This document shows positions 9,320 to 16,710 of a stretch of 64,000 nt of DNA, piece by piece. The notes under the pieces are model-generated. The model was given only the letters and a program-made list of their open reading frames with translations, ran no database searches and had not been told where the DNA came from. Positions within the stretch are counted from its first letter, which is position 1. Every line of letters begins with the position of its first letter. Both the position numbers and the translations under genes were made by a program. Source of the stretch: Actinokineospora auranticolor (GTDB taxonomy: Bacteria > Actinomycetota > Actinomycetes > Mycobacteriales > Pseudonocardiaceae); the NCBI RefSeq assembly GCF_002934265.1, contig NZ_PTIX01000005.1:372001-436000 (forward strand), written 5' to 3'.

Positions 9320-9357
9320 CGGGCGCCCGCCCCCGCCGGTGCGGGAACGGGCGCCCG
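9320..9357 (-). terminator. Hairpin downstream of the S8 protease gene
   Basis: CGGGCGCCCG at 9320-9329 and again at 9348-9357 can pair over 10 bp with an 18-nt loop that itself contains a short GC hairpin. It starts 9 bp beyond the protease stop codon on the minus strand. Confidence 0.5.
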
Positions 9358-9365
9358 AGGGGATA

Positions 9366-10532
9366 TCAGGCTCCGGTGTAGACGAGGTTGTTGGGGCTCT
9401 TCGGGTCGGTGACCTTGTTCTTGGTGGCGCTGGCGACCAGGGCGTCGCGGACCTGGGCGGGGGTGGCGGTGCGGCCCGTCAGGTACAGCGCCGCGGCGCC
9501 CGCCACGTGGGGGGTGGCCTGGGAGGTGCCGCTCACGGTCTGGGTGGCGGTGTCGGACGTGCGCCAGGCCGAGACGATCGAGACGCCCGGGCCGAAGAGG
9601 TCGACGAGGTCGCCGTAGTTGGAGAACGACGCCCGGCGGTCGGTGTTGTCGGACGCGGCGACGGTGATGGCCTCGGGGACGCGGGCGGGGGAGAAGCCCG
9701 CGGCGTCGGCGTTGGAGTTGCCCGCGGCGACCGCGTAGGTGACGCCCGAGCGGATGGAGTTGCGCACGGCGGTGTCGACCGTGTCGTCCTTGCCGCCGCC
9801 CAGGCTCAGGTTCGCCACGGCCTTCTTGCCCGCCGCGTCCTTGGTGACCCAGTCGATCCCGGCGATGACGCCCGCGAGCGTCCCGCTGCCGTTGTCCCCG
9901 AGCACCCGCACCGCGACGATGCCGACCTTCTTGGCCACCCCGTACGTGCGGCCGCCGACGATCCCGGCCACGTGCGTGCCGTGCCCGTGGCCGTCCTGCG
10001 CGACGTTGTCCTTGTCCACCGCGTCGTAGCCGTTGCGGGCCCGGCCCTCGAACTCCTTGTGGCTGATCCGCACGCCGGTGTCGACGATGTACGCGGTCAC
10101 GCCGCTGCCGCCGTTGTCCGGGTACGTGTAGGTCTTGCTCAACGGCAGATTCCGCTGGTCGATGCGGTCCAGGCCCCACGGCGCGCTGCTTTGGGTGCCC
10201 TCGGCGGTGATGACGTGGTCCTGGGTGACATAAGCGACCGACGGGTCCGCCGCGATTCGCCGGGCGGCCCGCTCGGAAAGCCGCGCGGAATACCCGTTGA
10301 GCGCCGAGGAATACGTGTGCTCGACCGTGCCGCCATACCGCCCGGCGTGGTCGCCCGCCGCCGCGTGCACGGCGCCGTCCTTGAACACCACCACGTACGA
10401 GCCGGTCACCGCGGTCCCGGATGCGGCCCTGACCTGGCCCTCCTCCGCCTGGGCCGGGGTGGCGACGGCGAGCACGGCGGCCGCGGCCGCGACGGCGGCG
10501 ACAGCGGTTCTGGCGCGGAAATGCGTCGACAT
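9366..10532 (-). CDS. Secreted subtilisin-family (S8) serine protease
   Basis: A 388-residue preproprotein. Residues 1-29 are a Sec signal peptide (Ala/Val core, cleavage after AQA). Residues 45-110 form an inhibitor I9 propeptide (SYVVVFKDGA, then DPSVAYVTQDHV). The mature domain is a proteinase K-like subtilase with the full triad: Asp151 (YIVDTG), His184 (GHGHGTHVAG) and Ser337 (SGTSQATPHVAG), plus the oxyanion Asn in AAGNSN. It is made as an inactive zymogen, exported and autoprocessed to digest extracellular protein. Length is normal for the family. No partner gene; a long hairpin occupies its upstream region. Confidence 0.95.
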   Translation of the reverse strand: MSTHFRARTAVAAVAAAAAVLAVATPAQAEEGQVRAASGTAVTGSYVVVFKDGAVHAAAGDHAGRYGGTVEHTYSSALNGYSARLSERAARRIAADPSVAYVTQDHVITAEGTQSSAPWGLDRIDQRNLPLSKTYTYPDNGGSGVTAYIVDTGVRISHKEFEGRARNGYDAVDKDNVAQDGHGHGTHVAGIVGGRTYGVAKKVGIVAVRVLGDNGSGTLAGVIAGIDWVTKDAAGKKAVANLSLGGGKDDTVDTAVRNSIRSGVTYAVAAGNSNADAAGFSPARVPEAITVAASDNTDRRASFSNYGDLVDLFGPGVSIVSAWRTSDTATQTVSGTSQATPHVAGAAALYLTGRTATPAQVRDALVASATKNKVTDPKSPNNLVYTGA

Positions 10533-10570
10533 CGGTAAGCCTTCCCGTCATGGCCCACGCTCTCGGGGCC

Positions 10571-10632
10571 GTTGGGAAAAGCCTGACATGAATGCGCGCG
10601 GCGGCGGAGTTCGCGCATTCCCAATTCCCAAC
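10571..10632. promoter_or_regulatory. Extended hairpin upstream of the S8 protease gene
   Basis: GTTGGGAA (10571-10578) pairs with TTCCCAAC (10625-10632), and inside it GAATGCGCG (10590-10598) pairs with CGCGCATTC (10612-10620). The nested structure sits 39-100 bp before the protease start on the minus strand, so it could fold in the 5' UTR or be a regulator site. No further evidence. Confidence 0.35.
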
Positions 10633-10898
10633 TCGTAACGGAAAGCGCGTCGGTGTCCTGCGTTTATGTCGACCTCGTTACCCGGAATGCGGCGGTGTCC
10701 GGGTTCCGCGCACTGGGATCACCCATTCGCGCTCTGTGACGGTGGACGTCGTGGTGTAACCGTGGTGGGGGAGCGGATAATTTCAGGGGGTAAATAACGG
10801 AAGTATTCCGGGGTGCCCCCTAGGTGATCTCCCGGGATTGTCCCTGAACCGCGGGAACGGCCCCGTGCCCCGTGTGGGGTCCCGCTACGGTCACGGCC
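10633..10898. other. Intergenic region between divergent protease and oxidoreductase genes
   Basis: No open frame with a convincing start was found. The stretch around 10776-10812 is AT-rich for this genome (GGATAATTTCAGGGGGTAAA). Promoters of both flanking genes must lie here. TACGGT at 10886-10891, 7 nt before the ATG at 10899, looks like a -10 box giving a leaderless oxidoreductase mRNA. Confidence 0.5.
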
Positions 10899-11870
10899 AT
10901 GAGAGCTGCGGTGCACACCAGGTTCGGTCCGCCGGACGTCGTGCGGGTCGTCGAGACGCCCGTCCCCGTTCCCCGGGCCACCGACGTGCTGATCAAGGTG
11001 CACGCCACCACCGTCACCTCCGCAGAGTGCACCATGCGCCGCGGCGAACCCCGGTGGGGCCGCGTCATCCTCGGCCTGCGGAAGCCGCGGCGGGGGCTGC
11101 GCACCCTGGGGCTGGAGGTGGCGGGCGTGGTCGAGTCGGTCGGCTCGGCCGTGCGCCGGTTCGCCCCGGGCGACGAGGTCTTCGGCTTCACCGGGTTCGC
11201 CGTCGGCGGCCACGCCGAGTACCTGCGGATGCCCGCCACCGGGTCCCTCACCCTCAAGCCGATCGGGCTGTCCTTCGCCCAGTCCGCCGCGGCGGTCGAC
11301 GGCGCCACCACCGCGCTGTTCTTCTTGCGGGACAAGGCGAAGGTCATCCCCGGCGACCACGTCCTGGTCAACGGCGCGTCCGGCAGCATCGGCACCTACG
11401 CCGTCCAACTCGCCAAGCGCCTCGGCGCCCGCGTGACCGCCGTCTGCGGCCCGTCCAATGTGGACCTGGTCCGCTCCCTCGGTGCCGACGCGGTCATCGA
11501 CTACACGACCACCGACTTCACCGCGAACCACGACACCTACGACGTCGTCTTCGACGCCGTGGGCAAAAGCTCCTTCCAGGCATCGCGCGCCGCGCTCAAG
11601 CGCCGCGGGAAGTACGTCCCGACAACGGGGTTGACCAACAACGTCTGGTCGCTGTGGACATCGGTCCGCGGTGGCAAGAGGGTCGTGACGGGCATGTCCG
11701 TCAACAAGAGCGCCACCCTGCCGGTCATCAAGGAACTCCTGGAGACCGGCAAGCTCCGCGTCGTCATCGACAAGACCTACCCGCTGGTCGACATCGCCGA
11801 GGCCCACCGCCACGCCGACACCGGCCACAAGCGCGGCAACGTCGTGGTCTTGGTCGTCGACGATCAGTAG
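10899..11870 (+). CDS. Zinc-type alcohol dehydrogenase / quinone oxidoreductase family, NAD(P)-dependent
   Basis: A 323-residue medium-chain dehydrogenase/reductase. It has the GroES-like N-terminal half (VLIKVHATTVTSAECTMRRGEP, then LGLEVAGVVESVGSAVRRFAPGDEVFG) and a Rossmann half with the cofactor motif VNGASGSIGTYAVQLAKRLGA around residue 150. The structural and catalytic zinc Cys/His sets of true alcohol dehydrogenases are absent, so it is closer to zinc-independent quinone/enone reductases. ATG 10899 is chosen because a -10-like TACGGT ends 7 nt upstream and homologues begin MRAAV. Its 3' end overlaps the convergent TetR gene by 7 bp. Substrate unknown. Confidence 0.87.
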   Translation: MRAAVHTRFGPPDVVRVVETPVPVPRATDVLIKVHATTVTSAECTMRRGEPRWGRVILGLRKPRRGLRTLGLEVAGVVESVGSAVRRFAPGDEVFGFTGFAVGGHAEYLRMPATGSLTLKPIGLSFAQSAAAVDGATTALFFLRDKAKVIPGDHVLVNGASGSIGTYAVQLAKRLGARVTAVCGPSNVDLVRSLGADAVIDYTTTDFTANHDTYDVVFDAVGKSSFQASRAALKRRGKYVPTTGLTNNVWSLWTSVRGGKRVVTGMSVNKSATLPVIKELLETGKLRVVIDKTYPLVDIAEAHRHADTGHKRGNVVVLVVDDQ

Positions 11871-12427
11871 TGGCGCAGCCCCGTGCGGAGGGTGCTCGCC
11901 CAGGGCGCGTCGATGGTGTCGGCGCCGAGCGCCAGCACGGTGTTGCAGAGGAACCCACGCGCGAAGAACCGCTGGATCGCCTCGTCGTCGGCGCCGGTGA
12001 CCGCGCGGACGTACTCGACCTCCCGGGCGTAGCAGGCGCGGATCGCGTCGCCGATGGCGGGCTCGGTGGCCGCGCACGTGGCCTGGAGCAGGACCAGCAG
12101 CAGGTCCCGGTCGACGATCAGGCGGGCGTACGCCTCACCCAGGGCGTCGAGGACCGCCGCGGGGGCCGTGCCCTCCGCCTTCGCCGCGGCGTCGGCGAAG
12201 GCCTCCCGCATGCGGGTCGAGCAGTGCTCGATGACGGCGACGAACAGCGACTCCTTGTCCGGGAAGAGCCGGTACACGTAGGCCTGCGAGATCCCCGCGG
12301 CCTTGGCCACCTCGGACGTGGTCGTGCCGTAGTACCCCCGGGTGGCGAACGCCCCGATGGCGGTCCGCAGCACGACCTCGCGGCGTTCGTCCGCAGTGGA
12401 GAGCTGCCTGGAGCTCGTACGTGCCAT
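11864..12427 (-). CDS. TetR-family transcriptional regulator
   Basis: A 187-residue TetR protein. Residues about 12-58 are the helix-turn-helix domain (RREVVLRTAIGAFATRGYYG, then SEVAKAAGISQAYVYRLFPDKESLF); the rest is the all-helical ligand-binding and dimer domain. ATG 12427 is used because upstream in-frame sequence covers the preceding gene's end and lacks family similarity. It lies 32 bp after the epimerase gene on the same strand, with a dyad in the gap. Related dyads stand before the epimerase gene, so it probably represses both. Confidence 0.9.
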   Translation of the reverse strand: MARTSSRQLSTADERREVVLRTAIGAFATRGYYGTTTSEVAKAAGISQAYVYRLFPDKESLFVAVIEHCSTRMREAFADAAAKAEGTAPAAVLDALGEAYARLIVDRDLLLVLLQATCAATEPAIGDAIRACYAREVEYVRAVTGADDEAIQRFFARGFLCNTVLALGADTIDAPWASTLRTGLRHY

Positions 12428-12428
12428 G

Positions 12429-12446
12429 TGACTAATCAACCACTCA
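12429..12446. promoter_or_regulatory. Dyad related to TetR operators, in front of the TetR gene
   Basis: TGACTAATCAACCACTCA has imperfect arms (TGAnT / AnTCA) and shares the CCACTCA half-site with the perfect dyad at 13422-13439. It immediately precedes the TetR ATG, fitting autoregulation. Confidence 0.45.
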
Positions 12447-12459
12447 TACTCTGTCGCTG

Positions 12460-13404
12460 TCAACCGAGTAGCTGCCGGTACCACGCGATCGTGGCCGCGA
12501 TGCCCTCCTCGAACGGCGTCGGCCGCAGCCCGAACGCGTCCTCGACGGCCCGGCAATCCACGATCTGCGGCTCCAGGTACTGGTAGAACAGCTCGGCGTA
12601 TTCACGCATGAACACCTCGTCGAACGGACCCCAGGCCCGGTCGGTCGCCGCGGGCAGCACGTCCCGTGTCAGCTCGACGCCCAACTCCCGCTCGATCAAA
12701 CCGTGCACCTGGCGCGTCGACAGGGTCGAGATGGTGGGAACGTGCCACACCCGCCCGAGTGCTTCCGGTCGCTCGCCCAGGGTCGCGAGCGCGCGGGCCA
12801 CATCGCCGATGTGGCTGAAGGCGTGCGGCTGGTCGATGTCGCCCAGCGCCACAACGGGCTCGCCGTGCAGTGCGGGTACGAAGACCGCGCCGCCGAGCGC
12901 GGAGTTGAGCACTCGCGGCCCGTAGAAGTCCGCGGCCCGCGCGATGGCCACCTCGGCCACCCCGTCGGTGTGGGCGCGCAGGTAGCGGTCCGCGACCTCC
13001 GCCCGCAGCCGCCCCTTGTGCGAGGTGGCCCGGTGCGGCGTCCGCTCGGTCATCGGCTCACCGCCGGTGGGCCCGTACATGTACAGCGTGTCGGTGACCA
13101 CGAGCCGCGCCCCGCTGCTCGCGGCGCCCGCGAGGAAACCCGCCTGGAGCCGGGGGAGCAGGTCGTCCCACAGGTGGTACGGGGCGTGCGCGCAGTGGTA
13201 GATCGCCGTCGCGCCCGCGCAGACCTCGCGCATGCGGGGTTCGTCGGTGATGTCGGCGGCGACGAGCTCCGCCGCCCGCGGCACCGACGCCGAGCCGCTG
13301 CGGTTGACCGCGCGCACGCGGTGTCCACGGGCCAGCAGCTCGTCGACCAGGGTGAGCCCGGCGGGGCCGGTGCCGAACACGACGTGCAGCTCAAGAGCGT
13401 TCAT
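12460..13404 (-). CDS. NAD-dependent epimerase/dehydratase family protein
   Basis: A 314-residue extended short-chain dehydrogenase. The N terminus carries the Rossmann motif GTGPAGLTLVDELLARGH (residues 8-25), a variant of GxxGxxG, followed by ITDEPRMREVCAGATAIYHCA, the usual cofactor-adenine and NNAG-type positions, and an active-site Tyr in LYMYGP with a downstream Lys in SHKGRLRAE. Likely reduces or epimerises a sugar or ketone; substrate not predictable. ATG 13404 is preferred to the upstream in-frame codon at 13494, which would put the operator-like dyads inside the gene. Transcribed with the TetR gene. Confidence 0.87.
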   Translation of the reverse strand: MNALELHVVFGTGPAGLTLVDELLARGHRVRAVNRSGSASVPRAAELVAADITDEPRMREVCAGATAIYHCAHAPYHLWDDLLPRLQAGFLAGAASSGARLVVTDTLYMYGPTGGEPMTERTPHRATSHKGRLRAEVADRYLRAHTDGVAEVAIARAADFYGPRVLNSALGGAVFVPALHGEPVVALGDIDQPHAFSHIGDVARALATLGERPEALGRVWHVPTISTLSTRQVHGLIERELGVELTRDVLPAATDRAWGPFDEVFMREYAELFYQYLEPQIVDCRAVEDAFGLRPTPFEEGIAATIAWYRQLLG

Positions 13405-13421
13405 CGAATCCTCCGCGGTGA

Positions 13422-13439
13422 TGAGTGGTAGACCACTCA
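13422..13439. promoter_or_regulatory. Perfect dyad TGAGTGGT-N2-ACCACTCA, probable TetR operator
   Basis: Eight-bp perfect arms around AG, 18 bp upstream of the epimerase start. Arm composition (GAGTGG) is shared with the dyad before the TetR gene, and an AT-rich relative, AGTAATTAATCACT, lies at 13482-13495. Confidence 0.6.
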
Positions 13440-13481
13440 CTCTTGTCCTCGTCGGACGACGAGCGAGGGCGTGGGCATAGA

Positions 13482-13497
13482 AGTAATTAATCACTCA
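13482..13497. promoter_or_regulatory. AT-rich dyad AGT-N8-ACT, possible second TetR site
   Basis: AGTAATTAATCACTCA is nearly palindromic (AGTnATTAATnACT) and shares the ACTCA end and the AGT-N8-ACT frame with the operator at 13422-13439. It would flank the promoter of the epimerase-TetR unit from upstream. Confidence 0.4.
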
Positions 13498-13516
13498 CAC
13501 CTGCGGGTGTCAACCG

Positions 13517-13547
13517 GGCCGAGAGGGGGTGGTGCCCCCTCTCGGCC
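13517..13547 (-). terminator. 13-bp hairpin after the methyltransferase gene
   Basis: GGCCGAGAGGGGG (13517-13529) pairs perfectly with 13535-13547 across a 5-nt loop. It lies 110 bp beyond the methyltransferase stop on the minus strand and before the epimerase promoter. Confidence 0.65.
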
Positions 13548-13656
13548 ACGGGGCGCGGCGAGCCGGACTCGGCGCGTCGAGGAGTGCGCCGAACAGGTTT
13601 TCCAGGCGCTGCACCGGATGTAGCGGCCCGGGAAACCTGTCCGGTCGCTCCCGGCG

Positions 13657-14391
13657 CTAGCGGATGGCGGCCAGGACCCGGCTGTCGCCGTGCTGCCAGA
13701 TGGTGTCGATCTCGGCGAACCCGGCGTCGGTCAGGGCGTTGACGTGGGTGCGCAGCCCCTGGGTCTCGGTGTGCGGGTCGTGGCCCGCGCGGGGCTTGAC
13801 CAGCTCGCCGAAGGTCGGGTCCTGGGCGATCGCGTCCCACCACTGCTCCCAGTTGTCTCTGGGCTCCTCGGCGGTCGACCGACCGAGGGCCGCGTGGACC
13901 CGGGCGAGGGTGGGGGCGAAGTCCTCGGCGGTCAGGTGGTCGCCGTCGAGGAAGACCGCGCCGGGCGCCAGGACCGAGTGCAGTTCGGCGTACGCGGCGC
14001 GCAGCCGGTCCTCGGGCAGCCAGTGCAGGGCGGTCGTGCTGACCGCGGCGTCGACGGGGCCGTCCAGGTCCAGCACCGCGGTCCAGTCCGGCCGCGCCAG
14101 GTCGGCCGAGACGAAGCGCAGTTCCGGAGTGTCGGCGTACGCGGCCTGGGCCAGCCCCAGCAGCAGCGGGTTCGTGTCGACGGCGACTATCCGCGCCTTC
14201 GGGAGGCGCTCGCGTAGTCGCACGGCGAGCGACCCCGGGCCGCAGCCCAGGTCGAGCACGAGCGGGTCGGGCTTGTCGACGACCTCGACGAGCGCGTCGG
14301 CGATGACGCCGAACAGCGTCTCGCGGTGGGGGACGTAGAACTCCTGCTGGGCGTCCCAACGGGCGATCCAGGACCGGGCGTGCTCGCGCAC
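13657..14391 (-). CDS. Class I SAM-dependent methyltransferase
   Basis: A 244-residue soluble methyltransferase. Motif I is LVLDLGCGPGSLAVRL (residues about 44-59), motif II-like acidic end is VAVDTNPLLL, and the post-I aspartate is in SADLARPDW; TTALHWLPEDRL matches motif IV/V of the Methyltransf_25-type fold. It transfers a methyl group from S-adenosylmethionine to an unknown small acceptor. GTG start with GGAGG 8 nt upstream. Divergent from the CGNR regulator gene, with a 9-bp inverted repeat in the 70-bp gap, so the two are probably co-regulated. Confidence 0.9.
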   Translation of the reverse strand: MREHARSWIARWDAQQEFYVPHRETLFGVIADALVEVVDKPDPLVLDLGCGPGSLAVRLRERLPKARIVAVDTNPLLLGLAQAAYADTPELRFVSADLARPDWTAVLDLDGPVDAAVSTTALHWLPEDRLRAAYAELHSVLAPGAVFLDGDHLTAEDFAPTLARVHAALGRSTAEEPRDNWEQWWDAIAQDPTFGELVKPRAGHDPHTETQGLRTHVNALTDAGFAEIDTIWQHGDSRVLAAIR

Positions 14392-14401
14392 GGCAACCTC
14401 C

Positions 14402-14431
14402 GTGACTGGCGTGGACTAGACTGCCAGTCAC
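14402..14431. promoter_or_regulatory. Inverted repeat GTGACTGGC-N12-GCCAGTCAC with -10 box
   Basis: Nine-bp perfect arms separated by 12 nt sit in the divergent gap between the methyltransferase and the CGNR regulator. A good -10 box for the regulator, TAGACT at 14417-14422, lies inside the spacer. The likely ligand is the CGNR protein itself; the second CGNR gene has a repeat of the same spacing. Confidence 0.6.
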
Positions 14432-14461
14432 AAACCTGCCGGAAGAGGTGTCACTGGTCAA

Positions 14462-15037
14462 GTGCGATTCGACAGTCACTACGACGGCCCGGTCCGCGCC
14501 GCCGCCCACCTGGTCAACGCGGTCACCACGGGACAGGCCCGGGGCCGCGCCTACGCGCCGCCCGACGGCACAGCCCTGCGCGACGCGGTCGCGGAGGCCC
14601 TGCGCACGGCGGGCGCCGAGGACCTGACGGTCGTCACCGCCGCCGCGGCCGACCGCCTGCGCCGGGCCGCCACGACCCTGCGCGGCGTCTTCGCGGCCGT
14701 GGCCGACGACCGCCTGTCCGAGGCCGCGACCCTGGTCAACGACGAGCTGGTCGACCACCAGGTCCGGCCGGTCCTGCTCCGCCACGACGACGACCCGACC
14801 TGGCACGTGCACCAGTTGGGCACCGTGGGCGGCCTCGCGGGCCAGTGGGCGGGCACCTGCGCGGCGGCCCTGTCCGTCGTCATCGGCGGCCCGTCCGCCG
14901 ACCGCCTCGGCGTCTGCACCGCGCCCCGCTGCGACCGCGTCTACGTGGACACCTCCCACAACGGATCGCGCCGCTTCTGTTCCACTGCCTGCCAAAACCG
15001 CGTCAAGACCGCCGCCTACCGGGCCCGCGCCACATGA
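14462..15037 (+). CDS. ABATE-domain, CGNR zinc-finger transcriptional regulator
   Basis: A 191-residue protein of the ABATE/zf-CGNR family, a group thought to be stress-related transcription regulators. An N-terminal ABATE-like helical domain leads to a C-terminal zinc finger with Cys at CTAPRC and CSTAC; the eponymous CGNR motif is here CQNRVK, a one-residue variant of the G. GTG start; the -10 box TAGACT is 40 bp upstream. It faces the methyltransferase gene across a strong inverted repeat and probably controls it and itself. Confidence 0.85.
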   Translation: MRFDSHYDGPVRAAAHLVNAVTTGQARGRAYAPPDGTALRDAVAEALRTAGAEDLTVVTAAAADRLRRAATTLRGVFAAVADDRLSEAATLVNDELVDHQVRPVLLRHDDDPTWHVHQLGTVGGLAGQWAGTCAAALSVVIGGPSADRLGVCTAPRCDRVYVDTSHNGSRRFCSTACQNRVKTAAYRARAT

Positions 15038-15078
15038 TTGCCTTGCGCGGACGGGGTGGTTGCTGCCACGATGGCGCC

Positions 15079-15117
15079 ATGTCTACGCGAAGGGGCGGCT
15101 GCGCCCTCGGCCGATGA
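15079..15117 (+). CDS. Possible 12-codon leaderless upstream ORF
   Basis: ATG 15079 encodes MSTRRGGCALGR and its TGA overlaps the ATG of the next gene (ATGA at 15114-15117). CACGAT at 15067-15072, with TTGCGC 18 nt before it, could be a promoter starting transcription at or next to this ATG, so the small frame would be read as a leaderless mRNA and couple translation to the DUF6745 gene. No ribosome-binding site precedes 15114. The peptide itself resembles nothing I know. Confidence 0.35.
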   Translation: MSTRRGGCALGR

Positions 15118-16196
15118 GCCGCCGCACGCGGCGGAGACCGCGTGTTCCCACTGTTGCACCCTTTCCCGATCCCGAGCCGATTCGGCGCGAGTGGACCGCG
15201 CACGCGACCTCGTCCGAACCGGCCGACCGGGACACCGCCGAAGCGGCCATCCGCGGGGCTGTACTCCCTGGTCGGGCCGATCCGCCGCGTTTCCGCTGGG
15301 TCGGGTCCCCGAGCGCGGGTGCCGTCCTGGCCGCCGCGCCCGTGGAGTCCACTGTGGCCTACCGGCTGCGGGTCCACGTGCACGAACGCCAGGAGTTGTT
15401 GCGGCGCGTCTGGACCAAGCACTGGCACGGCGCCGCGGTGTTCCGGTTCGAACACATGTCCATTGTGGACAAAGCGGTCCGCGCCGCGCTGGACCGCGAC
15501 TTCCGCCGCGGCCTCGTGCCCGCCCTGCTGGGCGCCATCGGTGGTGTGCGGTACGTCCGGTACGGCCAGCACGACGTCGGCTGGGTGGCCGGGCTCGACG
15601 CGCACCGGCGGGTCTTCGCGCCCGACCGCCCCGACCCGGCCCTCGACCTGTGGACCGCGCTGGCCCGCTCGTGCGGGTGGTGGTGGCCGGGGGACGGGGA
15701 ATGCGTTGTCGCGGAACGACCTTCGGTGTTCGCGCTCGACGACGTCGACGACGCGATCCGCCCGCACCGCGCGGATGGCCCCGCGGTGCGCTACCCGGAC
15801 GGCTGGTCCGTCCACTTCTGGCACGGCACCGCGGTGCCCGCCTGGGTGATCGAGGACCCGACCCCCGAGCGCATCGACGTCGAGCGCAACGCCGAGGTGC
15901 GCCGCTGCGCCATCGAGCACCTCGGCTGGCCCGCGTACCTCGAGCGCTCCGGCAGCGCCCTCGTCGCCACCGCGCCCGACCCCGGCAACCAGGACGCCGA
16001 ACTGCGGCTCTACGACCTGCCCGCGTGGGCAGGCGCGCGAATGCTGTTGGCGGTCAACGGTTCCCTCGAACGCGACGGGACCCGACGCCGCTACGGCCTG
16101 CGCGTCCCGCGGTGGGTCGACTCGCCGCTGCAAGCCGCCGCCTGGACCTACGGACTGACCACCGAGCAGTACGCGACCCTGCTCCGACGCACATAG
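15114..16196 (+). CDS. DUF6745-type protein of unknown function
   Basis: A 360-residue protein resembling the actinobacterial DUF6745 family. Characteristic stretches are RLRVHVHERQELLRRVW, a Trp-rich CGWWWPGDGECVVAERP segment, GPAVRYPDGWSVHFWHGTAVP and EVRRCAIEHLGWPAYLE. No catalytic motif is obvious. The start is uncertain: ATG 15114 overlaps the stop of a 12-codon frame, while TTG 15060 is an in-frame alternative. It forms a two-gene unit with the next gene (9-nt gap), an association I recall from other actinomycetes. The N terminus is very basic (RRTRRRPR). Confidence 0.75.
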   Translation: MSRRTRRRPRVPTVAPFPDPEPIRREWTAHATSSEPADRDTAEAAIRGAVLPGRADPPRFRWVGSPSAGAVLAAAPVESTVAYRLRVHVHERQELLRRVWTKHWHGAAVFRFEHMSIVDKAVRAALDRDFRRGLVPALLGAIGGVRYVRYGQHDVGWVAGLDAHRRVFAPDRPDPALDLWTALARSCGWWWPGDGECVVAERPSVFALDDVDDAIRPHRADGPAVRYPDGWSVHFWHGTAVPAWVIEDPTPERIDVERNAEVRRCAIEHLGWPAYLERSGSALVATAPDPGNQDAELRLYDLPAWAGARMLLAVNGSLERDGTRRRYGLRVPRWVDSPLQAAAWTYGLTTEQYATLLRRT

Positions 16197-16205
16197 GTGA
16201 CACAC

Positions 16206-16670
16206 ATGAGACTTGGCCAACTGCTCGACCACACCGGACTCGACGTCCTCGACCACCTCGAACGCGAGGTCGCCGTCCCCGTGATCGACGGCCCGCAAGC
16301 CCAGGGCGACCTGATCGTCCTCCCCGCCGTCGAACTGGCCTACGTCAAGCCCTGGCGGGAATCCGGCTGGTCGCAGGTCCCGCCGGAGGGCGTGGACCTG
16401 ATCCGCGGGGGCAACGGTGCCAACCCGCACACCCTCGTCGGCGACCCGGGCACCTGCCGCTTCACCTGGGAGGTGCGGGATTCCCTGGGGCTCGCCTTGG
16501 CCCTCCTGGAGAACACGGCACCGGTCTACCTCATCCACCCCGAGCACGGTGGAACCGGCATCGCCCCGGGCCGGTGGGTCGTCCGCAGGCAGCAGGAACG
16601 CGGCCGTCCGCGCAGGGGCAGCGGGTTCACCTGGGGCGACGGCCTGAGCCCGAACTTCGTCGTCGACTAG
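16206..16670 (+). CDS. Small protein of unknown function paired with DUF6745
   Basis: A 154-residue soluble protein beginning MRLGQLLDHTGLDVLDHL. ATG 16206 is preferred to the GTG at 16197 because AGGTGA lies 5 nt upstream of it. The central part has the hydrophobic pattern QGDLIVLPAVEL and a His in the LIHPEHGGTGIAPG segment; no known fold is recognisable. Its position 9 bp after the DUF6745 gene implies co-transcription and a shared, unknown role. Confidence 0.75.
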   Translation: MRLGQLLDHTGLDVLDHLEREVAVPVIDGPQAQGDLIVLPAVELAYVKPWRESGWSQVPPEGVDLIRGGNGANPHTLVGDPGTCRFTWEVRDSLGLALALLENTAPVYLIHPEHGGTGIAPGRWVVRRQQERGRPRRGSGFTWGDGLSPNFVVD

Positions 16671-16673
16671 GGC

Positions 16674-16705
16674 GGGGTGGCGCGCCCGGCCGGGCGCGCC
16701 ACCCC
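16674..16705. terminator. 16-bp perfect palindromic hairpin
   Basis: Bases 16674-16689 are the exact reverse complement of 16690-16705. It lies between the convergent DUF6745-pair gene and the M28 peptidase gene and should terminate both. Confidence 0.75.
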
Positions 16706-16710
16706 GGCGG

